Assembly (NCBI RefSeq): GCF_900116715.1
Contig: NZ_FPBM01000001.1
Span: 498,784 to 562,783 of the forward strand
From: Polaromonas sp. YR568
GTDB lineage: Bacteria > Pseudomonadota > Gammaproteobacteria > Burkholderiales > Burkholderiaceae_C
Reading direction: 5' to 3'
Length of the DNA: 64,000 nt
The notes below the pieces were generated by a model that saw nothing but the letters and a program-made list of their open reading frames with translations, did no database searches and had not been told where the DNA came from. Shown here piece by piece: positions 51,667-59,983 of this stretch (position 1 is the stretch's first letter; every line of letters starts with the position of its first letter). Position numbers and translations under genes: made by a program.

Positions 51667-51726
51667 GCTCAACTCCTTGAAAGAACGGCTGCACTATAGC
51701 CCTCACGCCCAAAAAACACCTGGCCT

Positions 51727-52827
51727 TCAAAAAAGACTCCCTTGCCCCTCAGCCCCCGGCGGACGGAACTGGCTCAAGTCCAGCTCAATGCGCTGGCGGT
51801 TAAAGCCGATGCGGTTGCAGGCTTTCTCAAAGCGCTGTTTGATCAGCTCAGCCCACAGGCCGTAACCCTTCATGCGCGAGGCAAAGTCGCTGTCGTAGTC
51901 TTTGCCGCCGCGCATTTCCTGGATGCGCGCCATGATGCGCGCGGCGCGCTGCGGGTAGTGCAGCTCCAGCCATTCCTTGAAGATGGGCGCCAACTCCCAG
52001 GGCAGGCGGATCACGGTGTAGAAGGCGCTGCGCGCGCCGGCCTCCCAGGCGGCCTCCAATACATGCTCCATATCCTCATTCACAAACGGGATTTGCGGCG
52101 CCACGCTCACGCCGACCGGGACGCCGTGCTCTGCCAGCGTGCGTATGGTGCGCAGGCGCCGGTGCGGCGCGGCCGCGCGCGGCTCGAGCTTGCGCGCGAG
52201 TTCCCCGTCAAGTGTCGTGATGGTCACGTAGGCGGCGGCCAGCTTGTCGGCCGCCAGCGGCGCCAGCAAATCGAGGTCACGCTCCACGCCACTGGATTTG
52301 GTGATCAGGGAAAACGGGTGCCGCACTTCCTGCAGCAACTCGATGATGCTGCGCGTGAGGCGCAGCTCGCGCTCAGCGGGCTGATAGCAGTCGGTGCCCG
52401 AGCCGATATTGAGCAGCCGCGGCACATAGCTGCGCTTGCGCAAATCGGCGCGCAGCACCTCGGCAATGTTGCGCTTGGCGATGATCTTGGTTTCAAAGTC
52501 CAGGCCGGGCGAGAGGTTGAGGTAGCTGTGCGTGGGCCGCGCATAGCAATACACGCAGCCATGCTCACAGCCGCGGTAGGGGTTGATGCTGTAGTCGAAA
52601 AAGATGTCGGGCGAGTCATTGCCGACGATGGCGCTGCGCGCGGTTTCCATCGTCACCGTGGTTTCCAGCCGCGGCGCCTCGCCGGCGGCGACCTGTGCGG
52701 CATCCTCTTCCAGCGTGCCCCAGCCGTCATCCCAGGCGCTGCGCACGTCTTTTTCAAACCGGTGCGCGATGCGCGTGGCGGTGCCGCGGCCTTTGATGGC
52801 GTGAATGGGGATGATGGCGTCGGACAT
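51727..52827 (-). CDS. PA0069-family radical SAM protein (spore photoproduct lyase-like)
   Basis: A 366-residue radical SAM protein with the [4Fe-4S] motif CEHGCVYC (Cys87, Cys91, Cys94) in NPYRGCEHGCVYCYARPTH, as in the Rv2578c/PA0069 family and resembling SplB. It should cleave S-adenosylmethionine; the substrate is not established. An N-terminal 80-residue extension GRGTATRIAHRFEKDVRSAW is typical of the family. A near-perfect LexA box lies 66 bases upstream, so it is probably SOS-induced, which suggests work on damaged DNA. Confidence 0.93.
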   Translation of the reverse strand: MSDAIIPIHAIKGRGTATRIAHRFEKDVRSAWDDGWGTLEEDAAQVAAGEAPRLETTVTMETARSAIVGNDSPDIFFDYSINPYRGCEHGCVYCYARPTHSYLNLSPGLDFETKIIAKRNIAEVLRADLRKRSYVPRLLNIGSGTDCYQPAERELRLTRSIIELLQEVRHPFSLITKSSGVERDLDLLAPLAADKLAAAYVTITTLDGELARKLEPRAAAPHRRLRTIRTLAEHGVPVGVSVAPQIPFVNEDMEHVLEAAWEAGARSAFYTVIRLPWELAPIFKEWLELHYPQRAARIMARIQEMRGGKDYDSDFASRMKGYGLWAELIKQRFEKACNRIGFNRQRIELDLSQFRPPGAEGQGSLF

Positions 52828-52892
52828 GGACCTGGCTTGAAAACAGACGTGCGAAACAAGCGTGCAAAAGGTAAAAAACGGAAGAATCAAAT

Positions 52893-52912
52893 TACTGTAT
52901 ATAAATACAGTA
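52893..52912 (+). promoter_or_regulatory. LexA (SOS) box in the divergent region
   Basis: TACTGTATATAAATACAGTA matches the E. coli LexA consensus TACTGTATATATATACAGTA at 19 of 20 bases. It lies 66 bases before the radical SAM start and 61 before the dioxygenase-family start and could control either or both. Confidence 0.85.
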
Positions 52913-52972
52913 TATGCAATCAGAACCCCTTCCGCAACACGGCCGGCGCTGGGCGGAAATAATGGCTAAACC

Positions 52973-53320
52973 ATGATCAAACGCCCCGAAAACCTCTACG
53001 CCCATTACCACGCGCATGTCTATTTCGAACCCGGCACGGTTGAGCAGGCGCGCGCGCTATGCGAAAAAGCCGGTGAGCTGTTTGGCGTGGCTGTCGGCCG
53101 GGTGCATGAGCGTGAGGTCGGCCCGCACCCGCGCTGGAGTTGCCAGCTGGCGTTTGACAGTGAGGTGTTTGACCGCCTCATCCCCTGGCTGGAGAGCGAG
53201 CGGAACGGCTTGGATGTTTTTGTGCATGGCCTCACCGGCGACGACCTGGCCGACCACACCACACATGCCTCATGGCTGGGTAAGCCTTGGGAACTGAAGC
53301 TGGGGATGTTCAGGCGCTAG
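52973..53320 (+). CDS. DOPA 4,5-dioxygenase family protein
   Basis: A 115-residue single-domain protein. The N-terminal YAHYHAHVYFEPG (His11, His13, His15) and later VGPHPRWSCQLAF and HTTHASWLGKPWEL supply the conserved His residues of the DOPA dioxygenase family, which opens catechol rings in plants and fungi; bacterial members are poorly understood. It is divergent from the radical SAM gene across the LexA box. Function here is not known. Confidence 0.87.
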   Translation: MIKRPENLYAHYHAHVYFEPGTVEQARALCEKAGELFGVAVGRVHEREVGPHPRWSCQLAFDSEVFDRLIPWLESERNGLDVFVHGLTGDDLADHTTHASWLGKPWELKLGMFRR

Positions 53321-53336
53321 GCCGGGTGAGGCCGGG

Positions 53337-54431
53337 TCAAATCCGGCGCAAGCGGCCCAGCACGGGCAGCAAGGGCTGTGACTCCACCCAGCGATACAGC
53401 GCGCTGCCCGCCAGCAGCGACAGCACAAACGCCAGCAGCAGGCCCGCCACATTGGGCAAGAGCTGTGTCGGCCAGAAGTGGCCGGCAATGGCATTGACCA
53501 GCAGGCATACCGGAAAGTGGATGAGAAACACCGAGTACGAAACCTTGCCCAGTTGCAGCAACCAGCGCTGCTGCGAGCAGCGCAGCAGCCAGGCGTTGGG
53601 CTGAAGGCTGGAGAGCCACACCAGCCCGAAGGCGGTGACCAGCGCCACTACCAGGCGACCCCTGAAATCCAGCGCCAGGGCCAGAGCGCCCATAGCCGCC
53701 ATGGCAGCCAGCCAGAAGCCGCGCCGCCCGCCCATATTGCTGGAGGCCCAGAAGGCCAGCATGCCCAGTGCGTAGGAGCCGCAGAAATACAGGGCGGTGA
53801 TGTCAAACGCCGGCAGGCGGTTAAAGAACAGCAGCGAAGCCAAAGCGAGCAGCAGGACGAGGCTCACGCCCAGCGGTGCTGAAACCGCGCCGTCGGCATG
53901 CTCGCCTGACTGAGACTGAAAGCGCCGGGCAAACGTAAAAATCAGCACCGCCGCCGCATAGAGCTGAAAGTCGATAGCCACATACCAGACGCCGGCGGAA
54001 AGCGCTTCCTGGCCGAGGATGTCTTGCAACAGAAATACATGGGCCAGAAGCTGCGGCAGCGTGGGCGCTGCCGGCACCGATGGATGCGCAAACCAGGGCC
54101 TGACCAGCGCTGCCACCAGCACACTCACGGCCAGCGCCACCAGATAAGGTTTGGCGAGCCGCCAGTAGCGCCTGAACAGTAGCCGGCCAGGTGAATCGAA
54201 CACCGCCACGCCCTTGGGCGCGAGCGAGGCCGCCCCCAGAAATCCGCCCACAACCAGGAACACCTGCACGGCCATACGGCCATAGTCATACAGCCAACCC
54301 ATCAGCGCGGGCGCAAAGGGGTGGACCACATCCGACATGGGGCCGTAAAAGGCCAGGTGGTGCCAGACGATCATCACGCACGCCAGGCCCTTGAGGGCAT
54401 CAATGCCGGGAAGGCGCGGCGCAGCACTCAT
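53337..54431 (-). CDS. Acyltransferase 3 family membrane protein (OafA-like)
   Basis: A 364-residue polytopic protein with about ten hydrophobic segments. The N-terminal LPGIDALKGLACVMIVWHHLAFYG contains the conserved His of acyltransferase 3, and RMAVQVFLVVGGFL follows; the C-terminal VSYSVFLIHFPV is also typical. Members O-acylate polysaccharides or lipids at the inner membrane. It stops 17 bases past the convergent dioxygenase gene and starts 12 bases after the nitronate monooxygenase stop, so it may be co-transcribed. Confidence 0.92.
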   Translation of the reverse strand: MSAAPRLPGIDALKGLACVMIVWHHLAFYGPMSDVVHPFAPALMGWLYDYGRMAVQVFLVVGGFLGAASLAPKGVAVFDSPGRLLFRRYWRLAKPYLVALAVSVLVAALVRPWFAHPSVPAAPTLPQLLAHVFLLQDILGQEALSAGVWYVAIDFQLYAAAVLIFTFARRFQSQSGEHADGAVSAPLGVSLVLLLALASLLFFNRLPAFDITALYFCGSYALGMLAFWASSNMGGRRGFWLAAMAAMGALALALDFRGRLVVALVTAFGLVWLSSLQPNAWLLRCSQQRWLLQLGKVSYSVFLIHFPVCLLVNAIAGHFWPTQLLPNVAGLLLAFVLSLLAGSALYRWVESQPLLPVLGRLRRI

Positions 54432-54443
54432 CGAAGCGAGTGT

Positions 54444-55406
54444 TCAGGCACAGACCCGCTGGCGCGCGTCGTGGTATTCGCGTTTGAGCTGCTCGACAAA
54501 GTCCGCGGCAGGCTGCACCTTGCTGACGGCGCCAATGCCCTGACCGCAACCCCAGATGTCTTTCCAGGCCTTGGACTTGCTGCCTTCGCCGCCACCGAAG
54601 TTCATGGTCTTGACGTCACCGTCGGGCAGGTTCTCGGGGTCCATGCCGGCTGCACGGATGGACGGCGCGAGGTAGTTGCCGTGTACGCCGGTAAAGAGGC
54701 TGCTGTAGACGATGTCGTCGGAGTTGCCGTCGACGATGGCCTGCTTGTAGGCATCGGCGGCGCGCGCTTCGTCGGTCGCGATAAAGGCCGAGCCGATGTA
54801 GGCGAAGTCGGCGCCCATGGCCTGTGCGGCCAGCACCGCGCCGCCGGTGGATATCGCGCCCGACAACGCCAGCGGGCCGTCAAACCACTGGCGAATTTCC
54901 TGAATCAGCGCAAACGGGCTTTTGACACCCGCATGGCCACCCGCGCCGGCGGCCACGGCCACCAGGCCGTCGGCGCCTTTTTCAATCGCCTTGCGGGCAA
55001 ACTTGTTGTTGATGATGTCGTGCAGCACCACGCCGCCGTAGCTGTGCGCCGCCGCGTTGATGTCTTCACGCGCGCCCAGGCTGGTGATGTAGATGGGCAC
55101 CTTGTACTTCACGCACATTTCCATGTCGTGCTCCAGCCGGTCGTTGGACTTGTGCACGATCTGGTTGATGGCAAAGGGCGCGGCGGGCTTGTCGGGGTTG
55201 GCCTTGTTGTGGGCGGCCAGCGCCTCGGTGATTTCGGCCAGCCATTCGTCAAGCTGCGACGCCGGCCGCGCATTGAGTGCGGGCATGGCCCCGACCACAC
55301 CGGCCTTGCACTGGGCAATCACCAGCTTGGGGTTGCTGATGATGAAGAGCGGCGAACCGATGATGGGCAAAGGCAGCTTGTTCAATGCGCCGGGCAGTCT
55401 GGACAT
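54444..55406 (-). CDS. Nitronate monooxygenase (2-nitropropane dioxygenase family)
   Basis: A 320-residue FMN TIM-barrel enzyme. It begins LPIIGSPLFIISNPKLVIAQCKAGVVG and carries AVAAGAGGHAG (flavin and catalytic His region), GGAVLAAQAMGADFAYIGSAFIAT, and the C-terminal GQGIGAV. The family oxidises nitronates to carbonyls. GGAG precedes the ATG. It follows the acyl-CoA dehydrogenase gene by 84 bases in the same direction. Confidence 0.93.
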   Translation of the reverse strand: MSRLPGALNKLPLPIIGSPLFIISNPKLVIAQCKAGVVGAMPALNARPASQLDEWLAEITEALAAHNKANPDKPAAPFAINQIVHKSNDRLEHDMEMCVKYKVPIYITSLGAREDINAAAHSYGGVVLHDIINNKFARKAIEKGADGLVAVAAGAGGHAGVKSPFALIQEIRQWFDGPLALSGAISTGGAVLAAQAMGADFAYIGSAFIATDEARAADAYKQAIVDGNSDDIVYSSLFTGVHGNYLAPSIRAAGMDPENLPDGDVKTMNFGGGEGSKSKAWKDIWGCGQGIGAVSKVQPAADFVEQLKREYHDARQRVCA

Positions 55407-55490
55407 GGTGACTCCGAAGTTCAGGGATTCAGAAAAACACGCTGCCCGCGCGGGGCAGCCATGGATGCTATGAAGGGAGGCCGTGCCGCC

Positions 55491-57281
55491 TCAGAACGCG
55501 TCGAGGGCCAGCGCGGTCACGCTGTCGGCGCCTTCCACAATGCTGTCGCGCACACCGGGCGCCTTGGTCAGCAGGTGGTCAGCGTAGAAACGCGCGGTCG
55601 TGACCTTGGCCTGCATGAAGGCGACATCGACGCCCTTGGCGATTTGCTCTTGCGCCACCAGCAGCGAGCGCGCCATCTGCCAGCCGGCCACCACATTGCC
55701 CGCGAGCATGAGGTAAGGCACGCTGCCGGCAAACACGGCATTGGGGCTGGCCTTGGTGTTACCCGCCACAAAGTCGACCACGTCGATGAAGGCCAGGCGC
55801 GCGGCCTTCAGGCGCTTGGCCACGGCCAGCGCATCAGCGCTGCCTTGCTTGATCAGCTCGCTCTCGGTTTTTTCGATCTGCGCGGCGATGGCCTTGGCTG
55901 TCTGGCCGCCGTCGCGCGAAGTTTTGCGGCCAATCAGGTCGTTGGCTTGGATGGCGGTCGTGCCTTCGTAGATGGTCAGGATCTTGGCGTCGCGGTAATA
56001 CTGGGCCGCACCGGTTTCTTCAATAAAGCCCATGCCGCCGTGCACCTGCACGCCCAGCGATGTCACTTCGAGACTCATCTCGGTGCTGTAGCCCTTGACC
56101 AGCGGCACCATGAATTCGTAAAACGCCTGGTTCTGTTTGCGCACGTCGGCGTCGGGGTGGTGATGCGTCGCGTCATAAGCCGCGGCGGCCACGGAAGCCA
56201 TGGCGCGGCAACCCTCGATGTAGGCGCGCATGGTCATCAGCATGCGCTTGACGTCGGGGTGGTGAATGATGGGTGCGCTGGCCTTGATGGAGCCGTCAAC
56301 CGGGCGGCTTTGCACGCGGTCTTTCGAGAATGCGACGGCCTTCTGGTAGGCGCGTTCTGCAATCGCGATGCCCTGCATGCCAACGGCGTAGCGCGCCGAG
56401 TTCATCATGATGAACATGTATTCAAGGCCGCGGTTTTCTTCGCCGACGATGTAGCCGACGGCGCCGCCGTGATCGCCGTACTGCAACACGGCGGTAGGCG
56501 AGGCCTTGATGCCCATTTTGTGTTCGATGCTGACACAGTGCACATCGTTGCGCGCGCCGAGTGCGCCGTCTTTGCCGACCATGAACTTGGGCACGACGAA
56601 GAGGCTGATGCCTTTGACGCCTTCAGGCGCGCCGGTGACGCGAGCGAGAACGAGGTGCACGATGTTCTCGGCCATGTCGTGTTCACCATAGGTGATGAAT
56701 ATCTTGGTGCCGAAGATTTTGTAGCTGCCGTCGGGCTGCGGCTCGGCGCGGCTTCGCACCATGGCGAGATCTGAGCCGGCCTGCGGCTCGGTCAGGTTCA
56801 TGGTGCCTGTCCATTGGCCGCTCACGAGCTTTTCGAGGTAAACCGCCTTGAGGTCGTCAGAGCCGGCCGTGAGCAGCGCTTCAATGGCGCCGTCGCTGAG
56901 CAGCGGGCACAGGGCAAAACTCATGTTGGCGGAGTTGAGCATTTCGCCGCAGGCCGCGCCTATGGTTTTGGGCAGACCCTGGCCGCCAAAATCCGCCGGG
57001 TGCTGCAGGCCCTGCCAGCCGCCTTCCACGTACTGGCGGAAGGCGTCCTTGAAGCCGGGCGTGGTGGTGACTTCGCCGTTCTTCCAGCTGGAGGGGTTGA
57101 TATCACCATCGCGATTCAGCGGCGCCAGCACCCCTTCGTTGAACTTGGCACATTCTTCGAGCACCGCCTGTGCGGTGTCGAAGCCGGCTTCTTCAAAGCC
57201 GGGGATTTTTGCGATCTGTTCGATGTCGGCCAGATGCTGGATGTCGAACAGCATGTCCTTGAGGGGGGCTTTGTATGTCAT
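55491..57281 (-). CDS. Acyl-CoA dehydrogenase, long form with C-terminal domain (DmdC-like)
   Basis: A 596-residue FAD enzyme, longer than ordinary 380-residue acyl-CoA dehydrogenases because of a C-terminal helical domain. Central motifs: TGTMNLTEPQAGSDLA, KIFITYGEHDMAEN, LGVQVHGGMGFIEETGAAQYYRDA and IYEGTTAIQANDLIGRK with the catalytic Glu. It may oxidise medium-chain or methylmercaptopropionyl-type acyl-CoA; substrate unproven. It hands electrons to ETF, encoded by etfBA two genes upstream in the same direction. Confidence 0.93.
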   Translation of the reverse strand: MTYKAPLKDMLFDIQHLADIEQIAKIPGFEEAGFDTAQAVLEECAKFNEGVLAPLNRDGDINPSSWKNGEVTTTPGFKDAFRQYVEGGWQGLQHPADFGGQGLPKTIGAACGEMLNSANMSFALCPLLSDGAIEALLTAGSDDLKAVYLEKLVSGQWTGTMNLTEPQAGSDLAMVRSRAEPQPDGSYKIFGTKIFITYGEHDMAENIVHLVLARVTGAPEGVKGISLFVVPKFMVGKDGALGARNDVHCVSIEHKMGIKASPTAVLQYGDHGGAVGYIVGEENRGLEYMFIMMNSARYAVGMQGIAIAERAYQKAVAFSKDRVQSRPVDGSIKASAPIIHHPDVKRMLMTMRAYIEGCRAMASVAAAAYDATHHHPDADVRKQNQAFYEFMVPLVKGYSTEMSLEVTSLGVQVHGGMGFIEETGAAQYYRDAKILTIYEGTTAIQANDLIGRKTSRDGGQTAKAIAAQIEKTESELIKQGSADALAVAKRLKAARLAFIDVVDFVAGNTKASPNAVFAGSVPYLMLAGNVVAGWQMARSLLVAQEQIAKGVDVAFMQAKVTTARFYADHLLTKAPGVRDSIVEGADSVTALALDAF

Positions 57282-57289
57282 GGATTGCC

Positions 57290-57952
57290 TTATTTGCTAT
57301 CTTGGCCTTCAGGCGGATAGGTCTTGGAGGGAGGGCGTTTTGGATCTTCGGGCAGGGTGTCAACAAGCTTCTCTGCGGCCAGCGTGTTGTACCAGCGAGA
57401 TGCGGCAACATCAAACAGCAACGTATCCGGACTGAACAACGACTTCACAAAATTGACGCCGAACTCGTCATACATCTCAATAAGCCGGCGGCTCTGGTTA
57501 TCCAGCAGTGTGATCCGATACCGGACGGAGCCAATTGGCTGGGCACGAGCGCTCATGGTCGTCAAGACCGTACCAACAGGTTCAAAAAAGAGAACATGCG
57601 TGGACTTGCTTAACGATTGACTCAATACCGTTTTGAGCTCGGCTGTTTTGTCAAACGCCCCAACAAAAGTTGTCGGCACGCCATTGAGCGTAAATAGCTC
57701 AGCGTAGCGATCGGCAGCCCTCGCTATCTTGATGGGATCCTGCACACCCGAAAGTGCATAGCCTTGAGCACGGCTTGGATCGCCATCGGCCGTGATCACG
57801 GGATTGACAAAGATAAGGCCCAGTGAGCCGATCTTGTCACCCACGGCTGGATTGACTTTGTACTGGGAGAGCTTCCCTACCGTTGCAGCACTGACGCCGG
57901 CACTTAAAACCGCAAACAAAACCGACGCACCCATCAATCTCAATATCCGCAT
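57290..57952 (-). CDS. Secreted protein of unknown function
   Basis: A 220-residue protein I do not recognise. A signal peptide (RILRLMGASVLFAVLSAGVSA) suggests the periplasm; the mature part has alternating strands such as GSLGLIFVNPVITADG, VGSVRYRITLLDNQSRRLIEMY and ends in a Pro/Lys-rich tail (DPKRPPSKTYPPEG). Base composition is visibly less GC-rich than the etf and dehydrogenase genes on either side, so it may be an insertion into that operon. GGGAG precedes ATG 57952. It starts 43 bases after the etfA stop and ends 8 bases before the dehydrogenase start. Confidence 0.75.
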   Translation of the reverse strand: MRILRLMGASVLFAVLSAGVSAATVGKLSQYKVNPAVGDKIGSLGLIFVNPVITADGDPSRAQGYALSGVQDPIKIARAADRYAELFTLNGVPTTFVGAFDKTAELKTVLSQSLSKSTHVLFFEPVGTVLTTMSARAQPIGSVRYRITLLDNQSRRLIEMYDEFGVNFVKSLFSPDTLLFDVAASRWYNTLAAEKLVDTLPEDPKRPPSKTYPPEGQDSK

Positions 57953-57995
57953 GCTGCCGTCTCCCTATCAAAAAATTTCTTCTTCGGCGAAATTC

Positions 57996-58928
57996 CTAAA
58001 GTGCAGCAACCAGCTCGGGCACAGCCGTGAACAAGTCGGCTTCCAAGCCGTAATCCGCCACGCTGAAAATCGGCGCCTCGGGGTCCTTGTTGATCGCTAC
58101 GATGACCTTGCTGTCTTTCATGCCGGCCAGATGCTGGATCGCGCCGGAGATGCCGGCGGCGATGTAGAGCTGAGGCGCGACGATCTTGCCGGTCTGGCCC
58201 ACTTGCCAGTCGTTGGGGGCGTAGCCCGCGTCAACTGCAGCGCGTGAAGCGCCCAGGGCAGCGCCCAGCTTGTCGGCCAGCGGCGTCAGCACTTCGTTGA
58301 ACTTCTCGCTGGAGCCCATGGCGCGGCCGCCAGAGACGATGATCTTGGCTGCCGTCAGCTCAGGGCGGTCGCTCTTGGCGATTTCAGAACCGAGGAAGGT
58401 CGACTTGCCGCTGTCGGCCACGCCCGCGGGCGTTTCGATGGCAGCGGAGCCACCGGTGGCGGCCGCGGCGTCAAAGCCGGTAGTGCGCACGGTGATGACT
58501 TTGGTCGCGTCCAGGCTTTGCACGATGGCAATCGCGTTGCCGGCGTAGATGGGGCGTTCGAAGGTGTCGGCAGCGTCTACTTTGGTGATGTCGGAGATCT
58601 GGCCGACATCCAGCGTTGCGGCTACGCGGGGGGCGATGTTCTTGCCCGAAGCGGTAGCCGGAAACAGGATGTGCGAGTAGGCGGAAGCGATAGCCACGAC
58701 TTGCGCGGCCATGTTCTCGGCCAGGCCGTGGGCGAAATGATCGCCTTCGACGTGGATGACTTTGGCCACGCCGGCGATGGCGGCGGCGGCCTTGGCGGCG
58801 GCTTCGGCGCCCTTGCCGGCCACCAGCACGTGCACGTCGCCGCCGCACTGGGCGGCTGCGGTTACGGTGTTGAGGGTCGCGGGCTTGATGCTGGCGTTGT
58901 CGTGTTCTGCAATAACAAGTGCGGTCAT
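57996..58928 (-). CDS. etfA: Electron transfer flavoprotein subunit alpha
   Basis: A 310-residue FAD-binding subunit. The N-terminal Rossmann-like domain ([20 protein letters not shown]) is followed by the FAD domain with the signature [40 protein letters not shown] sequence near the end. ETF carries electrons from acyl-CoA dehydrogenases to ETF-ubiquinone oxidoreductase. It lies 11 bases after etfB. Confidence 0.97.
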   Translation of the reverse strand: MTALVIAEHDNASIKPATLNTVTAAAQCGGDVHVLVAGKGAEAAAKAAAAIAGVAKVIHVEGDHFAHGLAENMAAQVVAIASAYSHILFPATASGKNIAPRVAATLDVGQISDITKVDAADTFERPIYAGNAIAIVQSLDATKVITVRTTGFDAAAATGGSAAIETPAGVADSGKSTFLGSEIAKSDRPELTAAKIIVSGGRAMGSSEKFNEVLTPLADKLGAALGASRAAVDAGYAPNDWQVGQTGKIVAPQLYIAAGISGAIQHLAGMKDSKVIVAINKDPEAPIFSVADYGLEADLFTAVPELVAAL

Positions 58929-58939
58929 GTCATCAGTCC

Positions 58940-59689
58940 TTAGATTACTTTGGCTTCGTTCTTGAGTTTGTCGACCAGGGCGGCCACGTCGGCCACCTTG
59001 ATGCCGGCGCTGCGCTTGGGCGGCTCGCTGACCTTCAGGGTCTTGATGCGCGGCTTGACGTCCACGCCGAGGTCTTCGGGCTTGACGTTGTCGAGCTGCT
59101 TTTTCTTGGCCTTCATGATGTTGGGCAAGGTGACGTAGCGCGGCTCGTTCAGGCGCAGGTCGGTCGTGATGATGGCCGGCAGCGTGAGTGAGAGGGTTTC
59201 CAGGCCGCCGTCGACTTCTCGCGTGACCTTGGCGGTGCCGCCTTCGACTTCAACCTTGGAGGCAAACGTTGCCTGGGGCCAGCCCAGCAGCGCGGCCAGC
59301 ATCTGGCCAGTCTGGTTGCAGTCATCGTCAATGGCTTGCTTGCCGAGGATGACGATCTGGGGTTGTTCTTTTTCGACCAGCGCCTTGAGCAGCTTGGCCA
59401 CAGCCAGGGGTTGCAGTTCTTCGGCGGTTTCGACCAGGATGGCGCGGTCGGCGCCTATGGCCATGGCGGTGCGCAGGGTTTCCTGGCACTGCAGCACACC
59501 GCAGCTGACGGCGATGACTTCGGTCACGACGCCCTTTTCTTTCAGGCGGGTCGCCTCTTCGACGGCGATCTCGTCAAACGGGTTCATGCTCATCTTGACG
59601 TTGGCGATATCGACACCAGTGCCATCGGATTTGACGCGGACTTTGACGTTGTAGTCCACAACGCGTTTGACAGGAACCAAGACCTTCAT
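58940..59689 (-). CDS. etfB: Electron transfer flavoprotein subunit beta
   Basis: A 249-residue AMP-binding subunit of ETF. It starts [19 protein letters not shown] and has [32 protein letters not shown] and [22 protein letters not shown], all typical of EtfB. GGAG precedes the ATG. The 294 bases upstream contain a LiuR-like operator and a promoter with a TetR-like palindrome, so fatty or branched-chain acids probably regulate the operon. Confidence 0.97.
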   Translation of the reverse strand: MKVLVPVKRVVDYNVKVRVKSDGTGVDIANVKMSMNPFDEIAVEEATRLKEKGVVTEVIAVSCGVLQCQETLRTAMAIGADRAILVETAEELQPLAVAKLLKALVEKEQPQIVILGKQAIDDDCNQTGQMLAALLGWPQATFASKVEVEGGTAKVTREVDGGLETLSLTLPAIITTDLRLNEPRYVTLPNIMKAKKKQLDNVKPEDLGVDVKPRIKTLKVSEPPKRSAGIKVADVAALVDKLKNEAKVI

Positions 59690-59751
59690 GAGAGGACTCC
59701 AGAGTTGATGGATTGAGTACTAATTGAAATCGAAACGAAATCGGGACTGAA

Positions 59752-59772
59752 TTGACGTTGACGTAAACGTAA
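59752..59772 (-). promoter_or_regulatory. LiuR-like operator upstream of etfB
   Basis: TTGACGTTGACGTAAACGTA plus one base, 62 bases before the etfB ATG, the partner of the element at 6445-6465 (16 of 21 bases identical). Confidence 0.55.
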
Positions 59773-59855
59773 GCTTTGCATTCTATGCTGCGGCGCCCCT
59801 GATGCGGGCTGCGGGACTGGTTGCCGGAGGGTATCCAGAGGGACCAGGCAGAAAA

Positions 59856-59882
59856 AGAACGGTCGTTCTATTTTTCATTATA
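59856..59882 (-). promoter_or_regulatory. Candidate etfB promoter with TetR-like palindrome
   Basis: On the minus strand TATAAT occupies 59882-59877; no strong -35 is seen. Just downstream, at the expected transcription start, AGAACG-GT-CGTTCT (59856-59869) is a perfect 6-bp inverted repeat, the size and form of a TetR-family operator. The regulator is not in the window. Confidence 0.45.
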
Positions 59883-59983
59883 GAGGGCCGGACACAGGGA
59901 ATTAGAGCATCCTGCCCAACCCCTGTCCTACAGGTGTCTTTCAGGCGTCAATTGGAATGAAAGAAAGGCGGAAAGAGGTGCGA

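Noticed and set aside
54321..56774. Open frame of about 800 codons on the plus strand opposite the acyltransferase, nitronate monooxygenase and acyl-CoA dehydrogenase genes
   Set aside because: It spans three clear minus-strand genes and their gaps, and has no domain or start signal.
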